Origin: Pycnococcus provasolii
Lineage: Eukaryota; Chlorophyta; Pseudoscourfieldiophyceae; Pseudoscourfieldiales
Assembly (NCBI GenBank): GCA_049487715.1
Contig: CP150549.1
Location: 1,116,001 to 1,180,000 of the forward strand
DNA: 64,000 nt
Direction: 5' to 3'
Both the position numbers and the translations under genes were made by a program. The notes under the pieces were generated by a model that worked only from the letters and a program-made list of their open reading frames with translations, was not told the origin of the DNA and ran no database searches. Positions 21,801-31,675 of this stretch are shown in pieces. Every line of letters begins with the position of its first letter. The stretch's first letter is position 1.

Positions 21801-23679
21801 AACAAAAAGGTGTGTGGGTGGGGGAGTGGGAACGTACCACAGGCTCAACCACTTCCTTGACGCAGTTGCAGTTTCCACCCGCGCCCTGGTCGTGAATGCT
21901 CAGGATTGGATTCTTTTCCACACCCATCTCAATGCAGGTGCGCACGACACGGTAGAGTTTCTGCGACATCTCTCCGTCACCACGCTGAACGGCGTTAAAA
22001 TCAAGGTCCGCATCACGGTTTCCACTCTCAGTCGAGGATGCCGCGCCACCTCCGAGACCCACCTTGTAAGCTGGCCCGCCAAGCTTCACGACGAGCATGC
22101 CCACTTCGGGAACATCCTTCTCCAGCATGCCATGATCAATCTGACCGAGCCCACCGCTGAACATGATCGGCTTGATCCACTCTCGCCTCTCTCCCGTTTC
22201 CGGGTTTCTCCACCCGTACGTGCGCGTGTACCCCACGCACAGCGGCTCGCCAAACTTGTTGCCATAGTCGCTTGCACCATCCGAGGCATCCTTCAGAATC
22301 TGCAGCGGCGAAGCCAAGCTCTTCGGATACAGGGAATCGCTCTGTGTCACTTCCCAGGGCTCCGGCGGATGCTCGGGCATGTTGAGATTTCCGACGCAGT
22401 ACCCTGCCGTGCCCATTCCCACAAATGACCCTTGCCCGGTGGCGTGCGTGTCGCGCAGCCGACCTCCCGCACCTGTCTCCGCGCCAGGGTACGGCGCGAC
22501 CGCGCACGGGAAGTTGTGCGTCTCGGCGGTGAGCAGCAGGTCAAGGTCCACGGTGCTGGGAGCCACGCCGCTTGGCCCACCTGGTTTTATGGGAAGCACC
22601 GCCTGCACGGGACCTAGTCCTCGGATAGCGCTCGAGTTATCCTTGAATGCAATGACGCTGTTCCTTGGGTTTGCCTTGTGCGTATCCCTGACAAAGTCGA
22701 AGAGCGTCTCCTTGCGCGTGACGCCGTCGATTGTGAATTCGCCGTTGAACATCCAGTGCCGGCTGTGCTCTGAGTTGCTCTGCGCGATGTCGAACAGCTC
22801 GACGTCCGTGGGGTTGCGCTTGAGCTTGTCGACGAACACCGACGTGTAGTACGCGACATCCTCCTCGTCGAACGCGTACCCTCGCTCGTCGCTGATGGCA
22901 CGCAGCGCGTCTGCGCCCCCTCCGAGCACGTCGACAGTTGTCACCGGCGCTACCGGTGGCGGCGGCGACGCGAGTCCCTGCGCGGTGTCGCTGCCGTACA
23001 CCTGCTCCGTCATGCGGTCGTGAACGAGCGCGGCAAACGCGTGCACGTCAAACTTCGCCGCGGCTTCTGCGTTTGTGAGTTTGACGCGGAATCTGCGGCT
23101 CTGCTCGACGCGCATCACGGCGTCCACTCCGCACGCCTTGCAGATGGACACGGCGTTGGCCGAGAAAGCGGTGGAGAACGAGTTTCGCGGTCCCACTTCG
23201 ACGACGACGTGGACGTCATCGTCGTCCCACGTGGACGTGGGCGTGAGTAGGTGAGGTTCGTACGTCTCGCTGAGAAGCCACGCGAGTTTCTCTGAGTCTG
23301 CTGCGTCCAAGCTTTCCGTGGCGAGAACGTTGAAGCATTTTTCGCACGCGATGTCGACGACATCTTTGCAAACTTCCGTTTGCGTTCTTTGCGCGAGCCT
23401 CGCCATGGCTTCTTCTGAAGCGCCCGGCGCCCTGAATACGCGCACGACAGAGGGCTTTCCGCTGCTTGCTGAGGATGTTGTGGACTGCAAGTGTGCGATA
23501 AGTTCTTTTGCCGCACTCGCTGGCGAAGACGACGACGACGATGAGGACGGGGGTGATGACAAGGAGGCAAGTGTGCGCTTGTTATTATGTCTACTCCCCC
23601 TAAAGGAAGAAGGGAGGCAGAACCTAACCCGGAGGTTGGCACCACGAGCATGAGGTAGGAAAGGCAAAGGCGCCGCCAT
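18891..23679 (-). CDS. PurL/PFAS: Phosphoribosylformylglycinamidine synthase (FGAM synthase), one intron
   Basis: Two exons: 23679-21838 and 21467-18891, intron 21468-21837 (370 nt, GTACGT...ATAG), about 1,472 residues. The ATG at 23679 opens an Arg/Ser-rich leader (LRVRFCLPSSFRGSRHNNKR) that looks like a plastid or mitochondrial transit peptide. Exon 1 has SNSEHSRHWMFNG and HDQGAGGNCNCVKEVVEPV; exon 2 resumes GGRIYLRD...ALEVWGAEYQE, then AIR-synthase repeats and a C-terminal class-I glutaminase with the Cys in GVCNGCQLMAL and a His-containing MPHPERC. The enzyme makes FGAM from FGAR with glutamine and ATP in purine synthesis. Splicing exactly rejoins the conserved EP(V)GGRIYL segment. Confidence 0.93.
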
Positions 23680-24210
23680 GGGGAGAGGGAGGGGAGAGTG
23701 ACTGACTGACGCGTTGTTCTCCTGGAGAAGCAGGCTGCGCGGGGGAGGGGAGGGAGCTTGGGCGGGAGGAACTTTTCCAACCAAAACAGGCCAGCCGCCA
23801 CACCCCTCCCCTCGGGCCTGCTTGGAACTTGGAAGGGAGAAGGAAGGGCAGAAGAAGGGATACCTCTACCTCTCCCGGGTCCTGTACTGGTTTGAATTCC
23901 CCTCCTATTTCCCGGGCTTTTCCAGGCTTTTTTTTTTCGTTGTTTGGGGGTTGGTTTTGTTTTTTTTCCTAACCCTGTGAATTTTTGCGCTGTTCTGTTC
24001 GGGTTTATTACCCGGTTCGGTGAAAGGCATCTTTTTTCGTCTTTCGTCGTGTTCCTTTTTTGTGTTTGTGTGACATTGTGTCGTGGTAATAGGTGTGGCT
24101 CATTCACAACATTTGTCTGTTCTCGATGGCGCCTAGCTTATTACGCAAGCGCGCTCCAGGAGGTGGTAATACTACCACCCCTGTAGGCGGAGTTACTTTC
24201 GATCACGAGG

Positions 24211-24564
24211 ATGACGATGATGCCACGACGACGAAGACGACTCCTCCGAATGAACAAGAAGAAAGGTCGCCGTGACCGTGCTGCTGATGCTGATGCTCCT
24301 CGCGGTGCCGCGATGTGGTGGCGAACTCTTCAGGCGAAAGCCATGGACGTGCTCATGGTTCTCATACCAGTCGCGCTCGCGGCGCTCGTTGGCGTATTCC
24401 TCAAAAAAGTTATCGAACACCAGGTACACAAGTACGGAGGGTTTGACGAGGATGGGAATGCCATGTACAACGCGCGACTGCTCGCGATGGGTGCGAAGGA
24501 CGACGGAATGATGGCGCGTTTCGTCGCCTGGATCATCGATCCATGGAATACGCATAAAAATTAG
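24211..24564 (+). CDS. Small membrane protein, unknown
   Basis: The ATG at 24211 gives 117 residues: a highly basic N terminus (MPRRRRRLLRMNKKKGRR), an Ala/Asp linker, then MWWRTLQAKAMDVLMVLIPV leading into a membrane segment (LMVLIPVALAALVGVFL) and a polar C terminus ending WIIDPWNTHKN. An overlapping frame with an earlier ATG at 24126 (MAPSLLRKRAPGGGNTTTPV, through an Asp-rich stretch, to 24275) also looks coding. A one-base difference near 24260 would join it to the membrane part. TGTAA at 24579-24583. No family recognised. Confidence 0.5.
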   Translation: MTMMPRRRRRLLRMNKKKGRRDRAADADAPRGAAMWWRTLQAKAMDVLMVLIPVALAALVGVFLKKVIEHQVHKYGGFDEDGNAMYNARLLAMGAKDDGMMARFVAWIIDPWNTHKN

Positions 24565-24637
24565 AATCGTCACAGTTGTGTAAGCAACTGAATCAGGACT
24601 CGTTTGTGTTGTTCTACAATATAAATAACAATATACT

Positions 24638-25462
24638 TCACAATGTGGCGTCACGCAGCTCAACGTCCAGTGCGACGGGCGAGCCGTCACGGAACGCGAC
24701 CGTTCCCAGACTGAACTGAGGCATGTACGCACACCTCCACCGTCGTGCTCGGTTCGCGCTGCTGCGGTGCTCGACATCGTGGCGCAGAATCACGGCATCA
24801 CCCGCGTTGACGACGAGCGGCTTGCCTTTATCGTGCTCCCCTTCCCCTTCCTCGTCTCGCTTGCGTTTTGCGTTGCGCACCCACAGGCACCCGCTCTGCT
24901 CGTCGGCGTCGTCGAGTGCGATCCAGACGCTGACGTACGGCGCAGTGTGAGCGTTTTCCTTGCGCACGCCTTGGTCGTCGGTGTGCCACCCAAAGGCACT
25001 CGTGCTTTGTGGCGGCTTGACAATGTACTGGTCGTTGAACAGACGCACGTTGTTCTCGAAGGTTTCTGCCCCGAGGCAAGCTGCGACAGTGTGCGCCGCC
25101 CTCTCGACGACGTTGTTCAGGCACGTTCCCTTTGCCGCCCGCACGTACTCGTCGCGTCGTCTTGCCGTCCTCGCCTCGTTCGAGGTTGGCACTTCGAAGA
25201 TGCACCCGTGTCCCGTAACGATCCAGGACAAGTCTTCGTCTTCTTCTTCCTCATCGTCGTCGTCGTCGTCGTCGTCATCGCCGCGACGTCCTGTGTTTGG
25301 CGGTGGGCACGACGCTTCTACGGCGGCTTGTTGCACGACGTGCATGCACTTTTTCTTTGCGTCTTGCAGTGCTCCGTCTTTGTTTGTGATGAGGGCGGGC
25401 ACGACGAGGTACCCATATTTGTTGAAGTGCTCCAGTGCACTGCTCGCACACAGATATGTCAT
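24638..25462 (-). CDS. Phytanoyl-CoA dioxygenase (PhyH) family protein
   Basis: ATG at 25462, 274 residues, full length for the family. The 2-oxoglutarate/Fe(II) site is visible: H-x-D in FGWHTDDQG, a distal His in LRHDVEHRSS and a 2-oxoglutarate-binding Arg in the NRARRWRCAYMPQF stretch. An acidic insertion (nine Asp then Glu, from a trinucleotide repeat near 25250-25280) lies in a loop. The family hydroxylates lipids, halogenated natural products or amino-acid derivatives; the substrate here is unknown. Confidence 0.82.
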   Translation of the reverse strand: MTYLCASSALEHFNKYGYLVVPALITNKDGALQDAKKKCMHVVQQAAVEASCPPPNTGRRGDDDDDDDDDEEEEDEDLSWIVTGHGCIFEVPTSNEARTARRRDEYVRAAKGTCLNNVVERAAHTVAACLGAETFENNVRLFNDQYIVKPPQSTSAFGWHTDDQGVRKENAHTAPYVSVWIALDDADEQSGCLWVRNAKRKRDEEGEGEHDKGKPLVVNAGDAVILRHDVEHRSSANRARRWRCAYMPQFSLGTVAFRDGSPVALDVELRDATL

Positions 25463-25996
25463 AAGTGATATTATGTTATGATAGGAGCTAGGGGTAGAGC
25501 ACCGAATACTGTAGAGTACAGATAAAACGACTAATTAGCGAAGGGAACACGCAAGTCCACCAAGCGGAAATGAAAGGGACGCAATGATTCCTGATGGGAA
25601 CCCGCGCGCGAACCCCATCATGAAGGGAAACAACCCGTTCACGAAGAGCCACAAAAGGAAAGCCAACCCCCAGAGGCCCCAGACCAAAACAACACCTGAA
25701 CCAACCCTAAGGTGTATCCCCCACAGAGTAAAACTACTTTACTGCGATCCAATAATGGCGAGGGTTTTAGTGTAATAATTAGTCGAAGTGTAATAATGGC
25801 GAGCCCTGGCCCGCACGGACCGGACGTCCCCTCATATTGCCTCAAGCCCGCACCTTCCCTTCCCCCCCCTCCCTCCGGGTCCCCCACTTATCTGCCGCCA
25901 TAAGGGAGGGAGGTTATCTGCCGCCCCTTCCCATCACAAAGCCATCCCGGGAGCAAACACCCATTCCGTGACTCATTTTCCCACGCTTAAGTAGCA
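25463..25996. other. Divergent intergenic region
   Basis: 534 bp between the PhyH and AP2 genes, with no supported ORF. It has a single AACCCTAAGG word near 25705, two GTAATAATGGCGAG-like copies near 25752 and 25791, and a pyrimidine-rich stretch near 25855-25885. Confidence 0.4.
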
Positions 25997-26374
25997 ATGT
26001 CTGCTCCGTCGCCTGCGCCCTCGCCCAAGCACAACAACAAGGATCCTCACCTTGATCACGTTGGGGGACTCTCTTGTCCTCCTCTTACTCTTACTCTTAC
26101 CTTGGGAAAGCCTGGCTTGGTTCCCAAGGGGGGGCTTGAGCTTGAGGGGGGCTTGAAAGGAAAGAAGAAACACAGTGCCAAGGCTCCTGGCGGTGACGGG
26201 GAGGTCAAAAAAGACGGAAAGAATGACTTCGGGGCTCATGCGGCTGATGCTGGCTTTCATGAAGCAGGAGCAGCAGCGAGGAACGACGACGACTCCGAAC
26301 CGGGGCCGTCGGAGGAGGAGCAGGAGGCGGATCTTCTCATGCTTCTCACGCAAGACGGTGACAAACACGACCAG

Positions 26375-26405
<31 letters not shown>

Positions 26406-27559
26406 GCAGCCGCCACCATACCAGGAAGAAGGTGACTAGCACCAACGTCGCATTCAGGAAGCATGCCACGCCAGATGGAGCAGCAAATGCTGCTGCTGGT
26501 GCTGCTGGTGCTGCTGCTGCTGGTGCGGTCGCTGACACCGCGCTACTTCACCAAACGCACCCGTCGACATCCATGAACAAGGCAAAGTCTACCAAAAAGC
26601 AAACGTCAAAGACGCCAACAACATCGTCGACGCTGGGATACCGTGGGGTAAGCTATGCGAAGCACCACAAGAAGTACATGGCGTACGTGAATCACCTAAA
26701 GCGGCAGATTCACCTCGGCTGCTACGCGACACCACTCGAGGCGGCGTACGTTCGCGACCGTGCCTGGAAAGACCTAAACAAGGATCCAGATATGCTGAAC
26801 TTTGCCGTCGACAGCGCTGTGCCAGAGGAATTCGCCGCTTCCGTGGAGCAGGTGCGTAGCATCATCAAAACGACCCGTGCGACGGCGGAGCAGCGCTCAG
26901 CCAAGAAGTCTGTGCGCGCGAAAAAGCCAAAGTCCAAACTGCCCTCGTCGGATCAGCAACTGCAGCAGCTTGCCCACGTCGCCGCTGGTGCTGCTGGCAG
27001 TGCCCTTGGCGTCGGACCAATCATCACGAAGAAAAGGTCGGCGGGAAGGCGTCCCATCAAGGTCCCCAAGCGCATGATCGACGATATCGCCAACGGACAC
27101 GAGTACGAAAACGCTCTGACCACTGCCGTGGAGAAGAACCTCCGTCAGTACGACCAAAACATGGAAGACGTCAACGGCGTCGACGTGGTGACGACACATG
27201 GAAATGCTCACATTCCCATTGCCACCGCTGGTGTGAACGCGGTGTCAGCATCAGCCGCTGCTGCTGGAGCCGGGGCTGGAGCTGGAGCGATTTCTGCACC
27301 GCGCTTCCATGCCGTTGACGCCATCCCTCGAGTGCCGCCACCGATGCCTAGCGACAACTTTCACCTGCCACCTCCCTCCCCTCCACCTCCATCTGCTCGT
27401 GGTGGCGGTGATGATGACGACGACGACAACAACAACAACAACAACAACGACGACGACGACGACGACGACGACAATGCTCGCAAATCGATGCTTGCGGAAT
27501 TCCGAAACACGGAAAACTGGGCACGTGTTGCGCTGCACATGGTTAAAAGCCAGCTTTGA
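25997..27559 (+). CDS. AP2-domain protein, putative transcription factor
   Basis: ATG at 25997, 520 residues. A single AP2 domain lies at about residues 212-272 (LGYRGVSYAKHHKKYMAYV, HLGCYATPLEAAYVRDRAW), with the YRGV start and the conserved 'lG.y.t..eAA.a.D.A' helix of plant AP2/ERF DNA-binding domains. The flanks are low-complexity: a Gln run (26374-26395, CAG repeats), Ala runs, Ser/Thr/Lys patches and a long Asp/Asn tract (27412-27475, GAC/AAC repeats). Basic stretches such as KKSVRAKKPKSK may be nuclear localisation signals. I infer a nuclear regulator; targets cannot be seen. Confidence 0.8.
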
Positions 27560-27670
27560 TACCGACTCTTGTTTTTTTGACTACGATAGTAACAACACTT
27601 CTTCCTTCCAAACAACTATCTAGGAAAGGAAAAGAAAAACAAATGCAAAACAAGCGCGAATTAGCACCTT

Positions 27671-28636
27671 TTACAAGCTGCTCCACGGCAGCACGAGCTC
27701 GGTAAACGCCTCCACCGCGCGGCTGCGGTACCTGCTTGGATTGGTGACCACCTGCAAGCTGCGCCTCAGCCGCACGCCATCAATCAGGACGCGCGACAGC
27801 GTTCCCAGCTTGAGCTCCTTCTCGATCGCCATCACGCTGACGAAGGCGGCTCCCAGGTCGCAGGAAACGGCACTCTTGATCGCCTCGATATTGTTCAGCG
27901 CCATGGAAACATTCAGGCGTTCCACGTTGATCCCATTCGCCCTCAGAAGCTCCTCGTGAGCGCGCTGCGTCGTCGACGCCGCCTCCAGCGCCACAAAGTC
28001 GAGGTGGTACAGATCCTCTATCGTGATAACCTGCTCTGCGGCACCTCGCGGCTCGCCTCCGTGCATTTGCTGAGCGAATGGGTGGCGAGGGCTGATGATG
28101 AGCGCGAGCTCGTCGTGGCGGTACAGCGCCGTGTGCAGCGAGCGCTCGAGATCTCTCGGAACCTCGCCACCAATAACAGCGCAGTCGACATCGCCCTCCG
28201 CCACCGCGGAGCAGATGCGATTGGTGCTGTCCACCTGCAGAGCAACGTCCACGAAGGGAAACCGATGTCGAAATGTGGCGATGAGCTTTGGCATGAGATA
28301 CGTGCCCGTCGTCTGACTCGCACCGAGCGCAAGCTCGCCCGTCTTCAACGTGAGCAGGTCGTTCAGCGCCACCTGCGCCTCGTTTGCGATGGTCAGGCTG
28401 CGGTCTGCGTAGCGTAGCAGCAGGTGGCCCGCCTCAGTCAGCGTCACGCCACCCAAGCCACGCGCTCGGTTGAAGAGCTGCACGTTCAGCGCCTGCTCCA
28501 ACTTCTCCACCTCCTTCGATATGTGCGTCTGCGACATGTACAGCAGCTTTCCAGCCTCTGTGAAGTTCTGCGTCTGCGCGATGGCTTTCATCACCGCAAG
28601 CTGCTGATACGTGAATGGGGGAATCTGAGACTGCAC
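27671..28636 (-). CDS. rbcR-like: LysR-type regulator of the RbcR/Ycf30 group, nuclear-encoded; first exon unresolved
   Basis: The winged-helix domain is intact (FTEAGKLLYMSQTHISKEVE, recognition helix, then LTEAGHLLLRYADR), followed by the effector domain with GASQTTGTYLMPKLIATFRH and CAVIGGEVP, signatures of the cyanobacterial and plastid RbcR/Ycf30 regulators that respond to carbon-fixation metabolites. The conserved start (QSQIPPFTYQQL) has no ATG in frame: 28636 is GTG, and the frame runs open to a TGA at 28964 through His/Gln and Arg repeats. An in-frame ATG at 29293 opens a basic, transit-like leader but is separated by two stops 66 bp apart, so a spliced 5' exon is likely. The stop forms TGTAA. 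I infer a plastid target. Confidence 0.85.
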   Translation of the reverse strand: MQSQIPPFTYQQLAVMKAIAQTQNFTEAGKLLYMSQTHISKEVEKLEQALNVQLFNRARGLGGVTLTEAGHLLLRYADRSLTIANEAQVALNDLLTLKTGELALGASQTTGTYLMPKLIATFRHRFPFVDVALQVDSTNRICSAVAEGDVDCAVIGGEVPRDLERSLHTALYRHDELALIISPRHPFAQQMHGGEPRGAAEQVITIEDLYHLDFVALEAASTTQRAHEELLRANGINVERLNVSMALNNIEAIKSAVSCDLGAAFVSVMAIEKELKLGTLSRVLIDGVRLRRSLQVVTNPSRYRSRAVEAFTELVLPWSSL

Positions 28637-29196
28637 GTCGCGTTCCGGAACGAGCCTTCGCAGTGGCGGCGGCGCCTGCAGGTCGCGCTCAGGCGCGTGC
28701 CTTCCATTTTTGGGCGGCTGCTTGCTGGTGCTGGTGGTGCTGGTGCGGTGCTGGTGCTGGTGCTGGTGGTGCTGGTGCTGGTGCTGGTGCTTCTGCCTGT
28801 ACTTTCGTTGTTTTCGTGTTCGACGTCGCGGTCTGTCGTCGTGGCATCCGCGTCGTCGCCTTCTTCGTCGTCGGCGTCTTGCCTCCGTGCCCGCGTACCG
28901 TTTCGTTCCGGTTCTGTTTGCGTCGCCGCGCTCGACGCGCCGTTTTTTCCGTTCTTGCTGTAGTCAAAGAGCGGCGCACGCTTGCCGTTCCTTGCCGTGG
29001 ACGTGGAAGCCTCTTCGTCACGCTGACTCCTAGCTGCGCCGTTTCTTTGGGGTGTTTGCACGCTCGAAGGAGCCGTTCGTATCTGCCTGTGTTTCCCTCC
29101 CGTGAGATGAGGAGGAGAACGACGCGTTTCCCTTGACAACCTTGAGAACCGCCTGACAGGTTAGTGCGCGAGTAGAACTCTTCCTCCCAGAGTGAC

Positions 29197-29212
29197 CTAA
29201 CCCTAACCCTCC
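29197..29212. repeat. Short telomere-type repeat
   Basis: Two CCCTAA-type units upstream of the LysR gene. Confidence 0.7.
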
Positions 29213-29541
29213 CTTGGTGAGGCGCCTATAATAACCACGAGCATGAGCATGAGCATGAGCACGAGCACGAGTGCCACACCCCGCCATTGCCATATTAGTG
29301 CTTTTCTCGAGGGCGGAGAGGGGGACGGTGACGGTGACGCGTCGTTGCCGAAGTTCGTTCCCGGAGAAGAACAACAACAACAGAGGACTGGAGGAAAAAG
29401 AAAGTCCTGAAAAAGTGGATAGGACGAGCCGACAGAAATCCCCAAACAACGGGCACGCCATTAGGTGGTGGGCCCCCTGCTTCCGGGGATCCGTCGTAGA
29501 ATGCAAACGACTGGGTGCATGGGCCACCAGCTGCAAATGTC

Positions 29542-29571
29542 AGGGTTAGGGCAGGTTAGGGTAGGGTTAGG
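29542..29571. repeat. Degenerate TTAGGG repeat
   Basis: GGGTTAGGGCAGGTTAGGGT followed by another GGTTAGG: about four units with small spacers, opposite in orientation to the previous one, between the LysR and sialyltransferase genes. Confidence 0.75.
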
Positions 29572-29729
29572 CATCTCTTTCAATTCTTCAAGAATTGGGT
29601 CGGACGGAGAAGTTTCGTATGAGTGTTCCGACTTCCGACATGTGATATCATAAATTTGTGTGTTTGGGTTTTTGAGAATAACCAATATGTAAATATAGCT
29701 GTATCTTACAAGTAAAAGTAATCGCAGGC

Positions 29730-31046
29730 TCACGCATTCTCCTCCTCCTCCTCCTCCTCCTCCTCCTCGTCGCGATGTCTTCGCCGCGCGCGTGGTGGCA
29801 TCAGAGGCGCGGTCGCGTTGTGTATTCTCATGTGCGGGAACGTGCGCGACATCAGCAGGTACATGTAATACGTAGCGTCGAAGCTGTGAGCACCTCGACG
29901 AGGCTCCTCGTTGTCGAAGTAGTGGTAGCGCATCTTCTGACCCGCGAGGTTGTCCGTCCAAGGATCGAATCCGTACATGTCCACGCTCTCGCAAACGGCA
30001 AGGTTGAAAAGAATGCCGTAAAGCCCACTCATCGGCTTCTCTCCCAAGAAACACCCAAACTCGTGCCTCTCGAGGCTGCTCTGCAGCCGGTCGTAGATCA
30101 TATGAGCGCGAACGAAAAACTGAGGAGAGAAGAGCAGCACGTTGACGTAAGGATACTTCTCCCGGATCGAAATGAACGTGTCCTTGAGCTTCAGCGGCTC
30201 GAACAGCACGTACGTCGCGAGCGGGTCGCGCCATCGCCAGCCAGCCTCGTCCTTCGCAAGGCTGTGCGCAAACTTAGCGTTCAGGCTCTCGTACGTCGTT
30301 CGATTTCCCACCCAAGTCGAGAAGTCGTGCGTTGGCGCTTGGTTGAACCGGTACACCATGTCGTGCTGCTCAATCTCCGCGCCAAAAGCTGGCTTCGCGT
30401 ATCTGAGCGTTCCCGAGTTTCCGACGATGGCGCACTTGCGATACGTCAGTGTCGGACACTTCTCAGGAAGCTTGACGAACATCTCCTCCGGGACGCTGTA
30501 CACCTCCACCTCGTCTCCTTGGCGGTACACGACGTGATCTCCGCCGCTCTTCTGCACGTCGCGTTGCGTGAGGAAGGGGCATCCCGCGTCCGACCGCGTT
30601 CCCGCCTCGAGGTCCTCGACAACGCGTTCAAGCAGCTCGTTGCCGAGCACTTCAAGTCTGTCGACGGAGCAGTCCGTGCCGCCGTACTGCGCCTTGCAGA
30701 GGCACGCCCCTCCGACGCACTCGCCTCTTCCGCTGCACTCGTTTGGACACCACGCGAACGAGCAGTCCGTTCCCCAGTACCCTTCGTCGCATACGCACGA
30801 CCCCGCGACGCACCGGCCGTGCAGCCTGCACGTGGCCGGGCACTCCGCGGCCGCCGCCGCACATCGCGACGAGGCGACGTCGCCTGGCGGCCTTGCGACG
30901 ATGCGCCACGTGAGGAGAGCTAGCGTGAGGCTTGCGACTGCGTGCACGACGCGGAAGGCTGTGTTAGCTGTGCCTGCGTTGTGCGATGCGCCTGCTGTGT
31001 TGTGTTGTGGCGCGTGCCTGCGAGGCAGCAGCGGCTGTGGCGCCAT
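29730..31046 (-). CDS. Sialyltransferase-like GT29 enzyme with EGF-like modules
   Basis: The ATG at 31046 gives 438 residues. It is a type II membrane protein with an anchor (FRVVHAVASLTLALLTWRIV) and two EGF/tenascin-like Cys modules (CRLHGRCVAGSCVCDEGYWG; CSGRGECVGGACLCKAQYGG). The catalytic domain has sialylmotif L (KCAIVGNSGTLRYAKPAFG ... YRFNQAPT), sialylmotif S (MSGLYGILFNLAVCESVDMY) and a late RYHYFDN segment. GT29 enzymes act in the Golgi. Green algae and plants carry GT29 members whose donor may be CMP-Kdo-type or other sugars, not sialic acid. The tail ends in about eleven Glu encoded by GAG repeats. Divergent from the carrier gene. Confidence 0.85.
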   Translation of the reverse strand: MAPQPLLPRRHAPQHNTAGASHNAGTANTAFRVVHAVASLTLALLTWRIVARPPGDVASSRCAAAAAECPATCRLHGRCVAGSCVCDEGYWGTDCSFAWCPNECSGRGECVGGACLCKAQYGGTDCSVDRLEVLGNELLERVVEDLEAGTRSDAGCPFLTQRDVQKSGGDHVVYRQGDEVEVYSVPEEMFVKLPEKCPTLTYRKCAIVGNSGTLRYAKPAFGAEIEQHDMVYRFNQAPTHDFSTWVGNRTTYESLNAKFAHSLAKDEAGWRWRDPLATYVLFEPLKLKDTFISIREKYPYVNVLLFSPQFFVRAHMIYDRLQSSLERHEFGCFLGEKPMSGLYGILFNLAVCESVDMYGFDPWTDNLAGQKMRYHYFDNEEPRRGAHSFDATYYMYLLMSRTFPHMRIHNATAPLMPPRARRRHRDEEEEEEEEEENA

Positions 31047-31332
31047 GATGAAGCTTTCTTCTCTCTGGGGTGAGGTAGTATCGGATCGGCCCACCTAGGC
31101 CCAGGGGACCCGCTTTCGAAGGGCCGGAGCGGAGAGGACAGAGGAAAGGGAAGGGAAGGGAAGTCCTGACACCTGAGGAGGAAAGGGGAGAGAGAGTGAG
31201 AACCCCGAAGGCCACCTCCCTCCATTCCATTCATCCAACAACAACAACGAGGGAGTCCAAAGGCAAACGCTCCATGCTCATGCCTGATTCATGGCTGATG
31301 CACATGCTCATCAGCAACGTCGAGGAGGTTCT

Positions 31333-31382
31333 ACCCTAACCCTAACCCTAACCCTAACCCTAACCCTAACCCTAACCCTAAC
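31333..31382. repeat. Interstitial telomere-type repeat (CCCTAA)n, longest in window
   Basis: Eight almost perfect CCCTAA units, then two CACTCTACCCTA units (31383-31408), in the divergent gap between the GT29 and carrier genes. Confidence 0.95.
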
Positions 31383-31675
31383 CACTCTACCCTAACCACT
31401 CTACCCTAGTCTATGGAATACCAAGCCCGTGTATGTAAGAACTACCAACCCCGAATAATGAATGTTCCATTTCCTGTTTTTCGGGGTTTGTCCATTTCGT
31501 CGTCGCGTCCCAGCAGGCAGCCTCTCTCTGGTACATCCACCCAAAAAGAAAAGGCGTTTCCTTCCCTTCTTGTCCGTCCTCCGTGGCACTTTCATCTTTC
31601 CCCTTGTTTGCGCACATATTTATTAATACAGTAAATAACCTGCTTGCTTGCTTGTTGGTGGTATTTATATAGTAT

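Larger units (their letters stand above)
28637..29729. other. Upstream region of the LysR gene, mixed repeats
   Basis: It holds the probable 5' exon(s) of the LysR gene on the minus strand, a long CTGGTG repeat (28720-28790), GAGCAT repeats near 29241-29262 and two telomere-type words. No separate gene is supported. Confidence 0.4.

Noticed and set aside
18891-23679. PurL read as two separate genes
   Set aside because: The break falls inside a conserved segment and consensus splice sites (GTACGT, ATAG) rejoin it exactly, so one spliced gene is better.
29775-30923. 382-codon open frame opposite the sialyltransferase gene
   Set aside because: Composition is Arg/Val/His-rich with no motif; it is a shadow of the GT29 gene, which has clear motifs.
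31333-31382. Telomere-type array as a real chromosome end
   Set aside because: It is only ~50 bp and flanked on both sides by ordinary genes; several such arrays occur in the window.
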